DNA of 64,000 bases from Silene conica (GCA_029255685.2 CM055316.2:84566861-84630860), one strand, 5' to 3'; positions 12,501-25,228 are shown, counted from the first letter of the stretch. The notes: generated by a model from the sequence alone, not told the origin. Translations and numbers: made by a program.

Positions 12501-15500
12501 ATCGACACCGCCTTTTGGATCTGCACCACAACCTTTTGGTACGCAGGGTTCTTCGGGTAAGTTTGAGCAGGGTATAGGTTTTACTTAACATACAGTGAAG
12601 ATTTGCTTCATTTAACGACTTGTCTTTTTTTTCCCATGTTGTCATCTCTTTGGTTTTGTTCTGTTATTTTGTTTCCTGCCTTCATTGTCTTCTAAACCTG
12701 GTACAATCGTATAGGAGCACAAGCGACAACACCAACTTTCGGGAGTAGTGGTTTTGGGCAGCCAGTTCAGGGAGGAAGTAGAGTAACGCCTTATCTAGAA
12801 ACTACGGACACAGATGGGACTAGTAACCAGCCACAGGGAAAGTTGCAATCTATATCAGCCATGCAAGCATACAAGGATAAAAGCCACGAAGAGCTGAGGT
12901 GGGAAGATTACCAGCGGAATGATAAAGGTTTGTGCCTTGACGCATTCTCGATATAACATGAATGAAACCTTTTACTGTAAATATAACTTTTGTGTATTGC
13001 TATATTCTGTCTTTTCTGATGATCTCGGACAGCTGATGTTTATGTTGCGAATCCAATCCTTTGGTTCGAGGTCTTTGTTGCTCTTTATTGATTGTGAGAC
13101 ATTAGTCAACCAGCCAATTATTCAGGGTATTGCAACTCCTCTTTATGATGATATAAGTTGTCAATACTACTCCTTTTTGGTGGTGTATTTGGATTGAAAG
13201 AACCGTCGTATTTTTGATGATGTCGCCTCTTCATATCAAGAATTCAAATTTCATTCAAAGCCATTTTGTATATCTGGTGTCATATGCTTCATCCAAATCG
13301 AAGCTTGACTTTTCTATTTTTTCATATAAGATTTGCATTGTAGTTTTGAAGCTTATTATCCACCTCTCATTTTGTATGCGAGCATCACATTTGTCTTTTT
13401 GTATATGCCCGTCATTGTGTCCTTTTAGAGAGGGCCGCCATTTCTATGATATCTTCTGTACATGGGTGGCACCCTCTTGGTGTGTGTTAGATAATATTAT
13501 ATTATTATTAATAAAAAATGATCTCCCTCGTATCCATTCCAAACTGCCCATTTTCCATTTTGGATTAATCCAGATCAAACTACGCATTCTATTTTTAGTA
13601 AACAAAATGTCCAAACAAACCGAATAGCATAAGGTATCAATAAACACAGTATACACTCTGGAAAAATTCTAAATGATCATTTGAGTGAGGGTCTGACTTC
13701 TGTTATGCTTCTTTCTGTAAATGGGTGTCAGTTCTTTACTGTCTTTTTTTAATATGCTATGGAGTATTTTTTTTTCATTAAAGAACGAAAATAGTGGTCA
13801 CGCTGGTCAGTGCATGGCATCAAGTGTATTCTAAAAAAAAAATTGTGTTGTACATTTTTGATGAATTCTCTTATGTTCATCTTTGTTGAATGCTCTCAGT
13901 CCATCGTGTATGATTACACCATGTTTGCCGTTTTTATAGTCTTTCTTTTTATCCCTGAAACTAATGTTTGTACCTTTCCGACATTAAACCAGGTGGACCT
14001 AAATCTGCTGGTCAAACTACTTCAGTGTTGAGCTCTGGTGTGCCTGGAGCAGCGTCGAACCCTTTTGGCTCCTCACAAACATTCGGACAGTCTGCTGCGA
14101 GCCCATTTTCAATGTCTGCGCCGCCTACGCAAACAAACTTATTTGCCCCCACACCCGCTCCATTTGGTGGCACAGGTCTTCCAACAACTACCGCAACATT
14201 TGGTTCTTCATCATTTGGTTCTGCTCCTACAACCACACCCTCCCTATTTGGGTCAAGTCCAGCACAATCATCCTCCCCTTTCGGGACATCGACATCCGCT
14301 TTTGCCTCCAGTCCTTCTATATTTGGTACAGCTAGCTCATCTGCAACTGGATCTTCATCTCTATTTGGTCCTACACTAGGGCAAGGACAGTCCCCAGTGG
14401 GTACTTCAGCTTTTGGAAGTCAATCATCGCCTCTCTTTCAGTCATCATCACCTTCACTTGGGGTAGGATCTGGTTTGGGCCAAACTAGCTCCATCTTCTC
14501 GCAGACTCCAACCTTTTCCAATGCTTTTAATACTACTTCAAACAGTTTCAGTACTAGTGGGTTTCAAAACTCATCACTCACTACAGGCGGGCAGTTGGGC
14601 TTTAGCCAAAGCACTGTAAGTCATTATACTGTTTTTAGGTGTAGACCATGAGTCCATGATAGTTGACTGTTAGTCATTCTTAAAAGGCCTTTCTGGGGTG
14701 ATCGTAACATCTCCTTCATTGTCCGGTCAACTGTTTACATCTCAAAGATATGAACCTTTGTGTTTCATATGATGTGGCTTCGCTAGTGTCAGATTTTTGC
14801 TTGTGAGGTTCCACTTTTATGGGCATTTTTTGTAATGTTCTCATTATATTTCTTAGGTTGATAAATTAACTAACAGTCTGGTGACTATTCCATGACTCCA
14901 TGTAGTTTTTCATTTTATGAAATAAACTCATAACAAGTTCAAATACAATTATACTATATTATGAACATTGATCAAGTTTGGGGCTACATTTTTTCTCAAG
15001 TGTGGGAGGTTCATACTTAATGAATTAGACACAAATTTTGTGCTATGAGACCAAGCTTAATGTTCATCATGCTGAGAGTGGCTGTTGCAACTGAGACATA
15101 CTACGGTGATTATTTAGTGTAGTAGTATTTTTTCTCTATGATTCTTGGTAATTGTATTCCATGTCAAACAAAAAGTGACGGTATCTATAATAGAAGAATA
15201 ATGTTGGTACAGTGTTTACTTCGTTTTTTTGTCCAATCCTTATTGCTTACGTGGTTGCTGGTCGTACTTGTAGCCTTCTCTATCCTCTTTTCAGCCGAGT
15301 CTTGCTACACAGCCAAACAGTGGTTTCAACCTCAGTAATGCCAGCCAGACTCAAGCAGGTACCTCACCTAGTTTTTGCCCTAGCTCTCTTTTATATAGTT
15401 TATTAAGTTTGGCTGAATCTTTTCTTTATGTATGTAGGTGGTGCACCAAGCATTTTTGGACAGAGTCCCGGGCAATTGTATGTTCCTCAATACTTTATTT

Positions 15501-18500
15501 ATTGCCTTGTAATCACTAATCACTGTTTTTGTTCAGAGTTTACCTTTCTATCCATGAGAAGGGGTTGGGTGCTCTAAATCAGGACCTCCAAAATTAAAAA
15601 GAAACCTACAGACAGATTTGCCTTAAGTCTTTCTGACATTGATTTCGGTAGCCACGAAAATGAATTGGATTAGGCAAAAGAACATACCCAGTCTTCGTGA
15701 ATGTAAAAGAGACTTTTTTGCAATGTTTCTATTGTTCTATTAACTTAATGACTTGTCTGATAACTCTATTTGTCACTCCTTTGACGTCATGTTCATCATG
15801 TTAGCATGTTATTGGTGTCTTTATGACTGGCTCGTGGTTGATCACTTCTCCCTTGTCTGAGTTATTTGGTATCTTAAGCTATATAATTTAGCTATAGAAC
15901 TACGGGTTTTTGTTTGTATAGGATAGAGGAGGGAAGAGACGAGTTTGGCGAGGGAGGGGAGGGAGGGGATGGAGAATGGATCAAGGGAGTTTTCATCCAA
16001 ATTTTCCCTTTGGTGGAGGGATTCTAATGTACCTTGTAGGAGTGAAATGGAAGAGTCCATTTTTCGTCCCTTTTGAATCTTTCCTATTCCATTTTGTTAA
16101 CCAAACAAAAGAAATTAGCTTCCTTTTTCCCACACCTCCCTTGATAATGTGAAGTAGGCAAGAAAAGGGTTATTTTGCTTTTCGGAACAATCATTCAAGT
16201 GTAAAAGTATTGAGAAGTTTACTAATGCTTCAGAGCTGGTCATGATTTCATCTGTAGATGCTTGGTTTAAGTTATGACACTGTTTTATTTTGGATTGCCT
16301 TGTAAAATCACAGCTTTGACCTTACTATTGTGATACCAGGGCTGATAAGTGGAAGTATGTTGAGAAGTATTGTAGCAAAAATTTTGCTTTTTCACCAGAT
16401 TTGGTTCAAGAAAGTTTTAATTGGGGGACTTGATCTAGTATTGATAACAAATCCATTAAAGATGATATTTTATGACGCTTCTGTGTGCGGGTTAACCGGT
16501 GTTTGAACTGTGTTATTTATGTTGGTGGAACTTGACTGGTAAACGTGGTATCAATCCTTTGTGTGATTCTTTTTTTGCTGCAAAACATATTAAAAGAAAA
16601 ATATGCAAAACAGTTCTTAGCCCTTTGGATTGATTTTGTGACTCATTCTTAGATCTTCAGATATTCCTCATGCGTTCTGTTTGATACTTTGATGCAAGTA
16701 ATCTAGAGTGTATTCCAGTGGTTTACCTAATTTATACGAATACTTGCGACCCTAATTGGTAAATTTATTATGCTGTTGATTTTTTTTATTTATTCATATA
16801 ACAATACAAGTGCATGATTGGCTGTTTCTCTTGAATGTTTTCCGCTATGATGTAGAAGCAACCAGAGCTCGGCAGTTCTACAACCGGTTGCTATTACCAA
16901 TCCTTTTGGCACCCTTCCAGCAACACCTCATATATCTATTGGGAATAGTGGGATTTCACCATCAATTCAATATGGAATTTCTAGCATGCCTGTAAGCCTA
17001 TCTTCTTCAATAACTATGTTATTAACTACATTTTGACAATTAATTGATAGAAATGATGATGTATATTTGCCAGGTTGTCGACAAACCTTCCCCTGTTAGA
17101 GTATCATCCTTATTAACACCACGGCACTTGTCTCAGAGGCGTATCAGGCTACCAGCTAGAAAATATCATCCCAAGAATGATGGTTCAAGGGTGAGCATCT
17201 TGTATTCCATTTATCTATTATGGCCGGCACTTTAGTGATCCATATTATTCTGTAAACTTATAAATACTGCATTCAGGTAGCTTTTTTCAATGAAGACGAC
17301 GAAGCACCCAGCACTCCGAAGGCAGATGCTCTTTTTATTCCAAGGGAAAATCCAAGAGCCTTGACTATTCGGCCAGTTGATCACTGGCCAAAGCCTTCAA
17401 AAAAAGAATCTTCTGTCCTCGTTTTTGAAAATGGTATGTATGGGAACTTACTGTTGCATGCCATGTCTTATATAATCCACAGTATTGGAGTATTGGCATC
17501 GTCTTTGGTCTATTGTTCACAATGAGTTGGAGGATTGGTTTAAGTTATGAGTTGGTTTTTACGATGGGTTTATTTAGCTTAAACCACTTTTCTTTTCTTT
17601 TTTTCATCTGTGATAGGCCACAAATAGCTTGCAGAAAGCATGACTGTTTCATTTGATAAATGATGAGCTGTGGCACTATCTAATTAACCTCTCCCCTTTT
17701 TTTTTGAAGGTAAATCATCTTTGGAGAATCAACATTCCGTAAATGGATCTGTTGCTGAAGAAAACAATAGTAAGTTTTTTTTAAAAGCAGTATGTACATA
17801 TTTTGCTTGGCAATGAAAAACAATTTAGCATGGAGTAAATTACTGCATCCATTTGTCCTTTAATCCACTTAAAACATCCCTTAAAGTCATAAACGACCAT
17901 TATATGAGCCGGACTCCTGATAATCATAGATGTAAACGGTAAACAATCTCCTAGACGACATTTTTCCACTGATGTTTTCACTACATTCAAATACTTCACA
18001 TGTTGCAAATGTACAATGAACCTTAATTTTATCGATGACTGTTATATCAGGCATTGCCAATGGAAATGGATTCATCAAGCACCAAAGTAATTCTGTTAAA
18101 ATCAGCCAGAAACCCGATGGTCGATGTGATGATAAAACAAACCAACAAGGAGATTCCTGTATTAGAGCGGGCGATGCTGCTGTTGTATATGAACATGGGG
18201 CCAATATAGAGGCGACCATGCCAAAACTTCGGCATGCTGAATATTATACAGAGCCTCAAATCCAGGAGCTGGCTGCCAAAGAACGGTTAAAACCTGGATA
18301 CTGCAGGCACGTGAAAGACTTTATTGTAGGACGGGAAGGTTACGGAAGCATTAAGTTCCTTGGAGAAACAGATGTTCGGAGGCTTGACCTGGAGTCAATT
18401 GTCCAGTTTAATGACCGGGAAGTTATTGTTTACATGGATGACACCAAGAAACCGCCTGTCGGTCAAGGTCTTAACAAGCCTGCTGAAGTCACTCTTCTCA

Positions 18501-18703
18501 ACATCAAGTGCTTGGATAAAAAGAGTAATACCCAGATCTGTGAAGGACCCAAATTTGAAAAATACAAGGAGATGCTAAAGAAGAAGGCAGAGGAGCAAGG
18601 TGCTGAATTTTTGTCATATGACCCTGCTAAAACTGAGTGGAAATTTAGAGTTTACCATTTCAGCAAATACGAGCTCATTGATGATGATCAATGGGATCTC
18701 TGA
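9574..18703 (+). CDS. NUP98: Nuclear pore complex protein NUP98 with C-terminal autopeptidase domain
   Basis: Twelve coding exons: 9574-9592, 10598-10783, 12014-12556, 12715-12927, 13993-14615, 15295-15358, 15438-15477, 16856-16991, 17074-17190, 17277-17433, 17710-17769, 18051-18703; the chain keeps frame throughout and encodes 936 aa. The start [18 protein letters not shown] is the typical plant NUP98 N-terminus. Residues up to about 300 and again in exon 5 are FG/GxFG repeats (AFGSS, PFGAQ and similar) that form the permeability barrier. Between them lies a conserved plant block ([20 protein letters not shown]), comparable to the GLEBS region by position. After the FG regions come [12 protein letters not shown] and the C-terminal S59 autopeptidase domain, ending [16 protein letters not shown]: the family cleaves between F923 and S924, leaving a 13-residue tail. 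No NUP96 follows, as is usual in plants. An AG at 9523 suggests a 5' UTR intron. Confidence 0.95.
10784..12013 (+). other. Probable GC-AG intron of NUP98
   Basis: Exon 2 of NUP98 ends ...AGTGGTG followed by GCAAGTTT, the consensus for the minor GC-AG class, and the acceptor is TTTTCAG at 12013. A GT three bases upstream (exon end 10780) is also in frame and would remove one glycine, but its context (GTGGCA) is a poor donor. Splicing at either site preserves the FG-repeat frame. Confidence 0.6.
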
Positions 18704-19250
18704 GTAATGTCGTAGGTTTTCATAGGAAATTTTTTGTAATTTGACTTCAATTAGACTCCATTGCAAGCCAATTTTGAGAATTACGCAAATGCAAGCAATC
18801 AACATGTATGTATGTATGTGGGTAAACACAGAAAGTTTCGCCAAACATGACACATCTTGACTGGTCGGAACTTTACTGGATTTGTAATTGATAGTTGATA
18901 CAGCTTCAAATTATTTGATCCAAAACCAAATTGCTCCATAACTTTCTTCACTCATGTTGGCTTCGTCAGAATATTACGGTGTTATGAAATAAACCAGAGT
19001 GGATCAAAACAACTAATTTAAAGCCTTTTATTCATTATCAGCTGCGCAAAAATTGACTCAATAACCTGAATTAAAGTTGATTGATAGACTTAGTAAAGAA
19101 CAATTTTCAAAAAAAAATATTCCATGAAGCATAACAACAAATTATTTATTGACAACAATGAAGTTGTATAGTTTACAAAGAAACATTGAAATGATGATGA
19201 GCATTGATAAGATAAGAAACAAGAAAAACAATGCTTTGGATGATTATTGC

Positions 19251-19433
19251 TTATCTGATTGCCCGTGATGTAGAAGGGTCTGGTTGATCTGAGGCTACGA
19301 CTCTTTGGAAATGTTGGATGCTGTTTTCTTTCTTGATTTTTTTGTCTTTCTTCCCGCTAATCCAGTCATTATACACGACCATCAGAGCTACAATTGCGGC
19401 TCCACACCCGACAAAACTTATCATACAGTTCAT
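19251..19433 (-). CDS. Small MNC-type membrane protein, unknown function
   Basis: Intronless 60-codon frame: a short N-terminus MNCMISFVGCGAAIVALMVV forming one hydrophobic segment (residues 4-20), then a very basic stretch (SGKKDKKIKK) and a tail containing DPSTSRAI. It lies about 550 bp downstream of the NUP98 stop and is convergent with it. A second gene 0.7 kb away has the same architecture (MNC start, CGxAxVA segment, basic juxtamembrane stretch, PSTSxA near the end), and that resemblance is the main reason to believe this short frame. I do not recognise the family. The predicted topology is a single-pass or tail-in-cytosol membrane peptide; no catalytic motif is visible. Confidence 0.5.
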   Translation of the reverse strand: MNCMISFVGCGAAIVALMVVYNDWISGKKDKKIKKENSIQHFQRVVASDQPDPSTSRAIR

Positions 19434-20156
19434 GTTTGTGACTGCTTTGTGTTTTTGGCAGTAGATGCTTTATGCAGACCAACAGGAGCAAATGTGGTAT
19501 TAGATGTCTAGATTATATGAGAATCACGATTTGCTTATTCAAGGGTGAGTTGATTTGGCTTTACTGACAATGATGGAAATTATTATTCTGACTTTATCAC
19601 GTACGACTACCTCTTTAGTTGTGAGTTGTGACGATACAACCGTGAAACTGAATGCTTCTAAATCCTTTAATCTCAGCGTTTTGACGCCGTTCTACTTCTG
19701 CAAACTATACAATTTCGTGTATGAGTCATAGCCTTCTAAATCAAACATTATATATTAGATGACGGAAATGGGTTACTTTGAAGTCGATGAAACTAATATT
19801 TGAGTCGTTTCATTCAAGAATGATTCTGTGTTTCTATCCTGAATTTCTGTTACAAAATCAGATACAGAATATGGCGCTGCATTGCTTCAACTTGTCTTCA
19901 CTCACAACTCACAACTCACAACTATTAAGATATCATTTATTTCAACAAGCCAAATATAAAGAATGGGAAAACTAAGACCAAACAACAACATCAGAGTTTA
20001 AAGAATCATTGTATGAAACCCTGAACAAAGTGACTTAATATATACATGACACACTCCTGAGTACCAAAAGGCAAAAGCTGGATCACAAATCTAATCACAA
20101 TGTCCTCGAATAAATAGTAATACCGTCTTTGTTGTAACAAAGATGGCCATTTTGCC

Positions 20157-20489
20157 TTATATACTCATATCAGTGGCCCCACCTGATCCTGGTTTCTGAA
20201 CTGCATAACTGGTGCTAGGCATGCAATGATCAGCAACGTCGTCAAAACCAGAGTCAGAGTCGGAATCATAGTCAGAGTTGATGATTTGAAAGCTGGGATC
20301 ACTGAAGACTCTAAGTCTGGAATAATTATAACCTGCAGCTCTAGCTATCGCTTTTGAACTGCTTCTTAAGCAATTTTCAAACTTACCCTTTTTCATTCCC
20401 CTATGACTGCAACATATTGTCGCCACATATGCTATTCCCACTGCTACCATGGCTGATCCACAGCAGATCAAATTTGCCAGACAGTTCAT
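20157..20489 (-). CDS. Small MNC-type membrane protein, paralogue of the neighbour
   Basis: Encodes 110 aa from the chosen ATG at 20489: MNCLANLICCGSAMVAVGIA gives a cysteine-rich hydrophobic segment, then CCSHRGMKKGK (basic), a middle region, an acidic run (DYDSDSDSGFDD) and a tail with MPSTSYAV. The frame runs 23 codons further upstream to an ATG at 20558, but MNC matches the start of the neighbouring gene, so I use it; a TTATTGTCAG just upstream of the MNC start could be an intron acceptor from a 5' UTR exon. Shared features with 19251-19433 are MNC, CGxAxVA, a lysine-rich patch and PSTSxA. The acidic aspartate/serine run is absent from the neighbour. Function unknown. Confidence 0.55.
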   Translation of the reverse strand: MNCLANLICCGSAMVAVGIAYVATICCSHRGMKKGKFENCLRSSSKAIARAAGYNYSRLRVFSDPSFQIINSDYDSDSDSGFDDVADHCMPSTSYAVQKPGSGGATDMSI

Positions 20490-21505
20490 TTTCCTGACAA
20501 TAAATGTGATGTAAAAGACGGAGTGCAGAAGACCACATATATAAGCATTTGACATCATTATATGCCGAATTGGATTCTTATATTAAGAGTACATATTTGA
20601 TGACTTCTTAAACGGGAAAGTTGTTTAATTATTCCTTCTTCCGCGAATACTGGCCTAATTAAGCTTGTTCAAATGTAATTTAAAGTTATTTTATACTTGT
20701 TTATCTTAGTGAAATGGCATGTAAGCATTTCTTTATTATTGTTTTTTTGTTGTTATTATTAGACTTTAGATAGACCCAGCTATCAAGTAGCATTGAACTG
20801 GTTATGATCATAATGAGAATATCTCAATATTTGATCCATTTATGCAAGAGTTTATCGTATACAAGCATCAATGACTTATTCAGTAATGCATCATGCATGA
20901 AACGTAAGTAAATACAAGTAAGAGTGATACGCGGAAAAAACAACAAGAATATGCATTATCAGGATGAATATGATCATATCAACATCTTTGACAACTGTTC
21001 AGCAGCTTCTTACTGCACCATCTGTAAATCAGAACAAGAAAGTTTGTTCAGCAGCTTCTTACTGAAATTTTCTGAAATTTGCTTGCTTGAGAATTGAATA
21101 GATTCAATATAAGAACCTTTCTGTGAGATTTGATGCTGCAAACCTATGATTCACAAGCTGGTGTATGCAATAATATGTAGTTCAACATAACTTTCAAAGT
21201 TGTTAATTACAACAGTTTGGATTTTGGTTATATTACATTTGAAGGTATCATCGCTGTACAAAATATGTTTTCTCTGAACTGGACTAGACTAGAGTTTACA
21301 AAAGTTAACAAAACTCAAAAACACAATCTAAACATACACGAGCTGCAGCTGGATGATGCTGACATTTACCACAAAAAAAAAAGATCAATGAACCGGGATT
21401 CAATCCAAGTCTTTGTTCAAGAAGGAATTATCTGCCTGAATGAGCTATCTCTCACCATCATAGTAATCGAACTTGCTTCTTAGATGAAAAGGGCAAGCAG
21501 CATAG
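20490..21505. other. Intergenic region, no gene seen
   Basis: AT-rich spacer between the small MNC gene and the 3' end of the HROB-like gene. It includes an 18-bp direct repeat (GTTCAGCAGCTTCTTACT near 20997 and 21044). The open frame at 21217-21483 has no protein-like features, and part of this DNA is probably the 3' UTR of the HROB-like gene. Confidence 0.4.
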
Positions 21506-24500
21506 TTAGTCATCATCCATCTCAAGTACACAAAGCTGTTCATCTGTCCATTCCTGGACTGAAGCTCTAGAAATCAGCCCTGTTCTTTGCTTCTTAAGCC
21601 CACCTGGTCCTGTATTCTCTGGATCATACTGTTTCAAATCAACGCTCGACTGAGTGTCTCTCATCTGTGTACATCTTTTACCATCTCTGGGATTAGCTAT
21701 CTCTCGATTCACCAGGCTATCAACCAAGCTTGGGCTAGAACCCACACCAATATGTGGGTCTACTGGGCCATGCTTCTGAGTATCATTTGAAGTACAACGG
21801 TCTTGTTCAATAAGATTCTCAGAAGCACTTAAGCTTCCAGAGTCAGGATTTCGTAGACGATTTTGAAATTTTCCACTCAACATCCTTTTTAGTTCAGGAC
21901 CATGTTTCTGCCATAGTTCAGGACCATGTTTCTGCCAAGCATGTTGATTAGCATAGTTCTCATTGGTGCTACGGGCAGAACCAATATTACTGGCCTGATC
22001 TTCACAGTTTGCAGCTGCAACTATTGCCTCAGAATCTGGTTGAGCCACCCTACCTGAATTTTCTTGCCATTGATCGAAGGAGCCAAAAGCTCTACGGCCT
22101 GCGTCAACAAGATCACTGAGAATGGGTTCCTTGGAAATGTTGTAGGCTGAACTCTCTATGTGTTTGCTTCTGTTAGTCGGGGTAGAGTTATTCCTTTCTC
22201 CTGCCTTCTCGGTCACTGTATTATTATTCACAGTGCAGTTCAGTAAGACATAACAACTATCTCCTAGTTCTTCTAAACACCAATGTTTGCCGCAAGCTAA
22301 ACCTAAGGCCAGTTGTCACTTTCTAAAGGGATGGAGTAAGCAAAAAAGTACACACTTATAAAGCATTAATACATAACTGACAGGACTAATACCAGGGTCA
22401 CAATTCAGATAACATAACCATAAAGCACGCTTCAGCATATCGATAACAGGCTAACATCTAGTATTGAAGGGTCGGAGTAAGACAGTAGAAAGCTCATTTT
22501 CACGGTTAGTTAACCTTGATATGACTTGGATTTGCCAGGAGTTTTTGTAGAAACATGAGTACTTCTGATCTGTCATGTTCACGACTTCTCTAAGATCAAC
22601 CACTTCATGGAGTTAAGTTTTAGTGCTAAAAATGGAAATACTTAAATAGTTGAAATAGCATCAAGATAAGAGGGCACACTCTAGACATGCTTGGACGTGA
22701 ACGTAAGAAATCAGCTTTGTATGAAAAACATTTGCATAAATGACTGAAAGTGGCAAGCTTTTGCCTTCAAGTCCAGGCCGTCCATAGTCTGTACAATACT
22801 TCAGATAAGTGTTAAACTAGAATATATTTTGCTCCGGTTGCCTAAATCCCTTAGTCTAGACTCTAGAAGAAAGTTTCAAAATCTGATGAAATTGTAACTC
22901 AGGTCATCACTAATGTACCCCTAAAATGCACAATCTTAACATCAGTTACTTTCACTCTTCCAATGTGTTCATTTGTTTCTAGACCCATAAAACATGTTGG
23001 CAGTTTTAACCAACTGCTCTGGCAGGGCGGCAGGCTACCTAAATGTTTTGATGATTCAGAACAAACAAGATGGATTATCATATCATATGCATAATTGCAT
23101 ACATGGAGAAGACCAGCTTTTCAATAAACTTGAAAAGTAGCCATTGAAACAGGAAAAGACATTTCTCAACACCTCTTATGTCAAGTGCAAGTAGTGTGCA
23201 AGTATAGTGGGTACCTTGAGCATCGCCTAGATTTGTATGCTGAAAGTATTGAACTTCACAGTCCACAGAGATTACCTGCAGTAGAAAGGAAACATACATT
23301 GTGTTAATGTGTACAACGGGTCTCTCCTTGTATCACGATTACAATATTATGCGGATTCTGATATCTTATTGTGTAAAGAAAAAAACCATGTGCTCCATAA
23401 TACTTTAATCCTTGGCGACTCGTATCTGTCCTTTACCTGTAGACCTCTTCAATTCTCATTTATAAGATGCATTGTGATGTATAACTCTAAAGCTACTTTT
23501 TGCAATGACAAATATCAAAACATGAAGAATAATAGCCAACTACTTCTCAGTACAGAGGAAAAGGAATTTCATATTTTCTAAACATCAAACTCAAACACTG
23601 AAAGTTTACCAAGAGCTTACACCCTGTTCCATACCTTGACTGCATTTTTTCTTGTGATGTTAAGGTAGCATGATTCACATGAAGAGGGAAAAGCAACAAC
23701 CTGAAAATGTACTGTTTTGTGTTAATCCCAAGCTACATAAGTACTGCAAAAGGTATAGTTATAAGTCTGACCAGTATATCAATCAATCAGTGTCTTTAGT
23801 CAGAATCAAGAATGTGAGAAAGAAGTATCAGTTGAAGGGCAGCAGACCACAATCCCACCTTCTGCAATATCAAAATTGAGCCAGCAGTAATCAATTTCCC
23901 AAATTTCCCTGCACCGAGGACTTTTTGATGAACACTAGCACTGATTGTAGCAGTTGGATCCTGAATGTCAAGTTACGGGGTTAGTTGAACATAATGCTCA
24001 AAGAGAAGATGCAGAAACAATACTGACATGGTAGATGGTTTTCTAATCCTGTAAAATTAAAGGTTATGTATTTACCTTCAGAGTCAAAATCATATCACCA
24101 AGACCATTTGGGGTACAAGATTTCACAACAGCAACAACCTGGAAAACCAACTCACCATGAAAACCTTGTAGTCAAAAGGCTAAATGACGCACTAGCCATG
24201 TAGTTTGGACAGATTAAGAAGGCAATTGGGACAATTCAGCATGAAAACATTGCAGTTAAAAAGCTAAAAAGAGATGAAGCATGCTTCTTCAGCGGCATGA
24301 AACCCCAGAACAGTTGCAAACGTTTAACAATTTATAGAGAAAGTAAAGATCTAGATTCATCCTTGTGAACATTTCCACACCAGTAGTAGAACACCGCTAT
24401 TCCTTTTGCATTAGAAGGAGAATTGGAAGTTAGCCTCAAAACTTGAAGCTTTATTCTTTATTAGTCCAACAGCTTCTCACAAGGTGGATTTTCCCATAAC

Positions 24501-25228
24501 TTTAACTTATGCTTACTATCCCAATGACAACATATAATCTAAACCCTAACTATTTAGGAGAAACTATATATGATTGAAAACAAGGAACCTTGCAACATTT
24601 GCAACAATCAGACATTAATGAAGAAATTAGAAAGTCAAAGTATGAATACCGTATCGAATCTTTCAACATTAACACAATTGCTGATATCTTTGAGAGAAGT
24701 GGCACCTACAAATCAGGAAATCAGAATCACAATTAATAATGAAACTGAAACCGCAGAAATAGACTCCATCCGTCCCGCTCCGATCATTGGGAGAGTTATT
24801 ATAAACAAATGATTAGAAGGGGTGGAATAAATAAATAGTTGTAAAAGAGAAATGAAATTACGATGAGGGCGAAGAGAGTGGAGGGCGAAGAGCCATGGAT
24901 TGCGAGTGAATTCTTGTTCATCAGAATCATCCTGAATCTTACGAATATACTCTTGGGTAGAAACCTCAATCAACCCCTGATTTACATGACTATTATTATC
25001 GCGATTACGATTAGAATTGAGCTGTAGCGCGTGGTGATCCTTTCGATGCATTGCGGCTTGGATTGCGGCAGCGGGACCCGGAATACGGCGGAAGCACGGT
25101 GGTTCGTGGGGAGGTGATGGTGATTGGGGGAGACGAGAACAGCGGCGGAGAGAGAATGAAGAAATAATGTCGGAGTCGTCTAGGTCAAGTGAGTGCCATG
25201 GTGAGTGTTGTTCAACTTCATCCTCCAT
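21506..25228 (-). CDS. HROB: HROB-like OB-fold protein (homologous recombination factor, DUF4539)
   Basis: Seven coding exons on the minus strand: 25228-24862, 24705-24650, 24138-24076, 23960-23859, 23700-23635, 23275-23215, 22272-21506; all phases match, giving 493 aa. Residues about 45-60 hold the CFRRIPGPAAAIQ motif that opens the HROB/C17orf53 conserved region; residues 142-240 form the OB fold, with VVAVVKSCTPNGLGDM, ILTLK, DPTATISASVHQKVLG, KFGKLITAGSILILQK and VVAFPSSCESCYLNIT. In animals HROB loads the MCM8-MCM9 helicase during recombination repair and interstrand-crosslink tolerance; the same role here is inferred. The last exon encodes a 250-residue hydrophilic tail, probably disordered, with an in-frame 8-residue duplication (HGPELWQK). 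The start is the only ATG before the conserved region. The exon 7 acceptor (TTTAG at about 22273) is the least certain junction. Confidence 0.88.
21891..21938. repeat. 24-bp in-frame tandem duplication inside the HROB-like gene
   Basis: Two adjacent copies (21891-21914, 21915-21938) of the unit beginning AGTTCAGGACCATGTTTCTG differ only at the last base. They encode the repeated peptide WQKHGPEL in the disordered C-terminal tail. Confidence 0.9.

Noticed and set aside
11996-12577. 193-codon Leu/His-rich open frame overlapping NUP98 exon 3
   Set aside because: It is the shifted frame of the FG-repeat exon; the FG frame joins neighbouring exons in phase and this one does not.
15895-16110. Candidate MITE in NUP98 intron 7 (GGGTTTTTGTTTG and TTAACCAAACAAAAG)
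   Set aside because: The two ends do not form a convincing inverted repeat and no target duplication was found.
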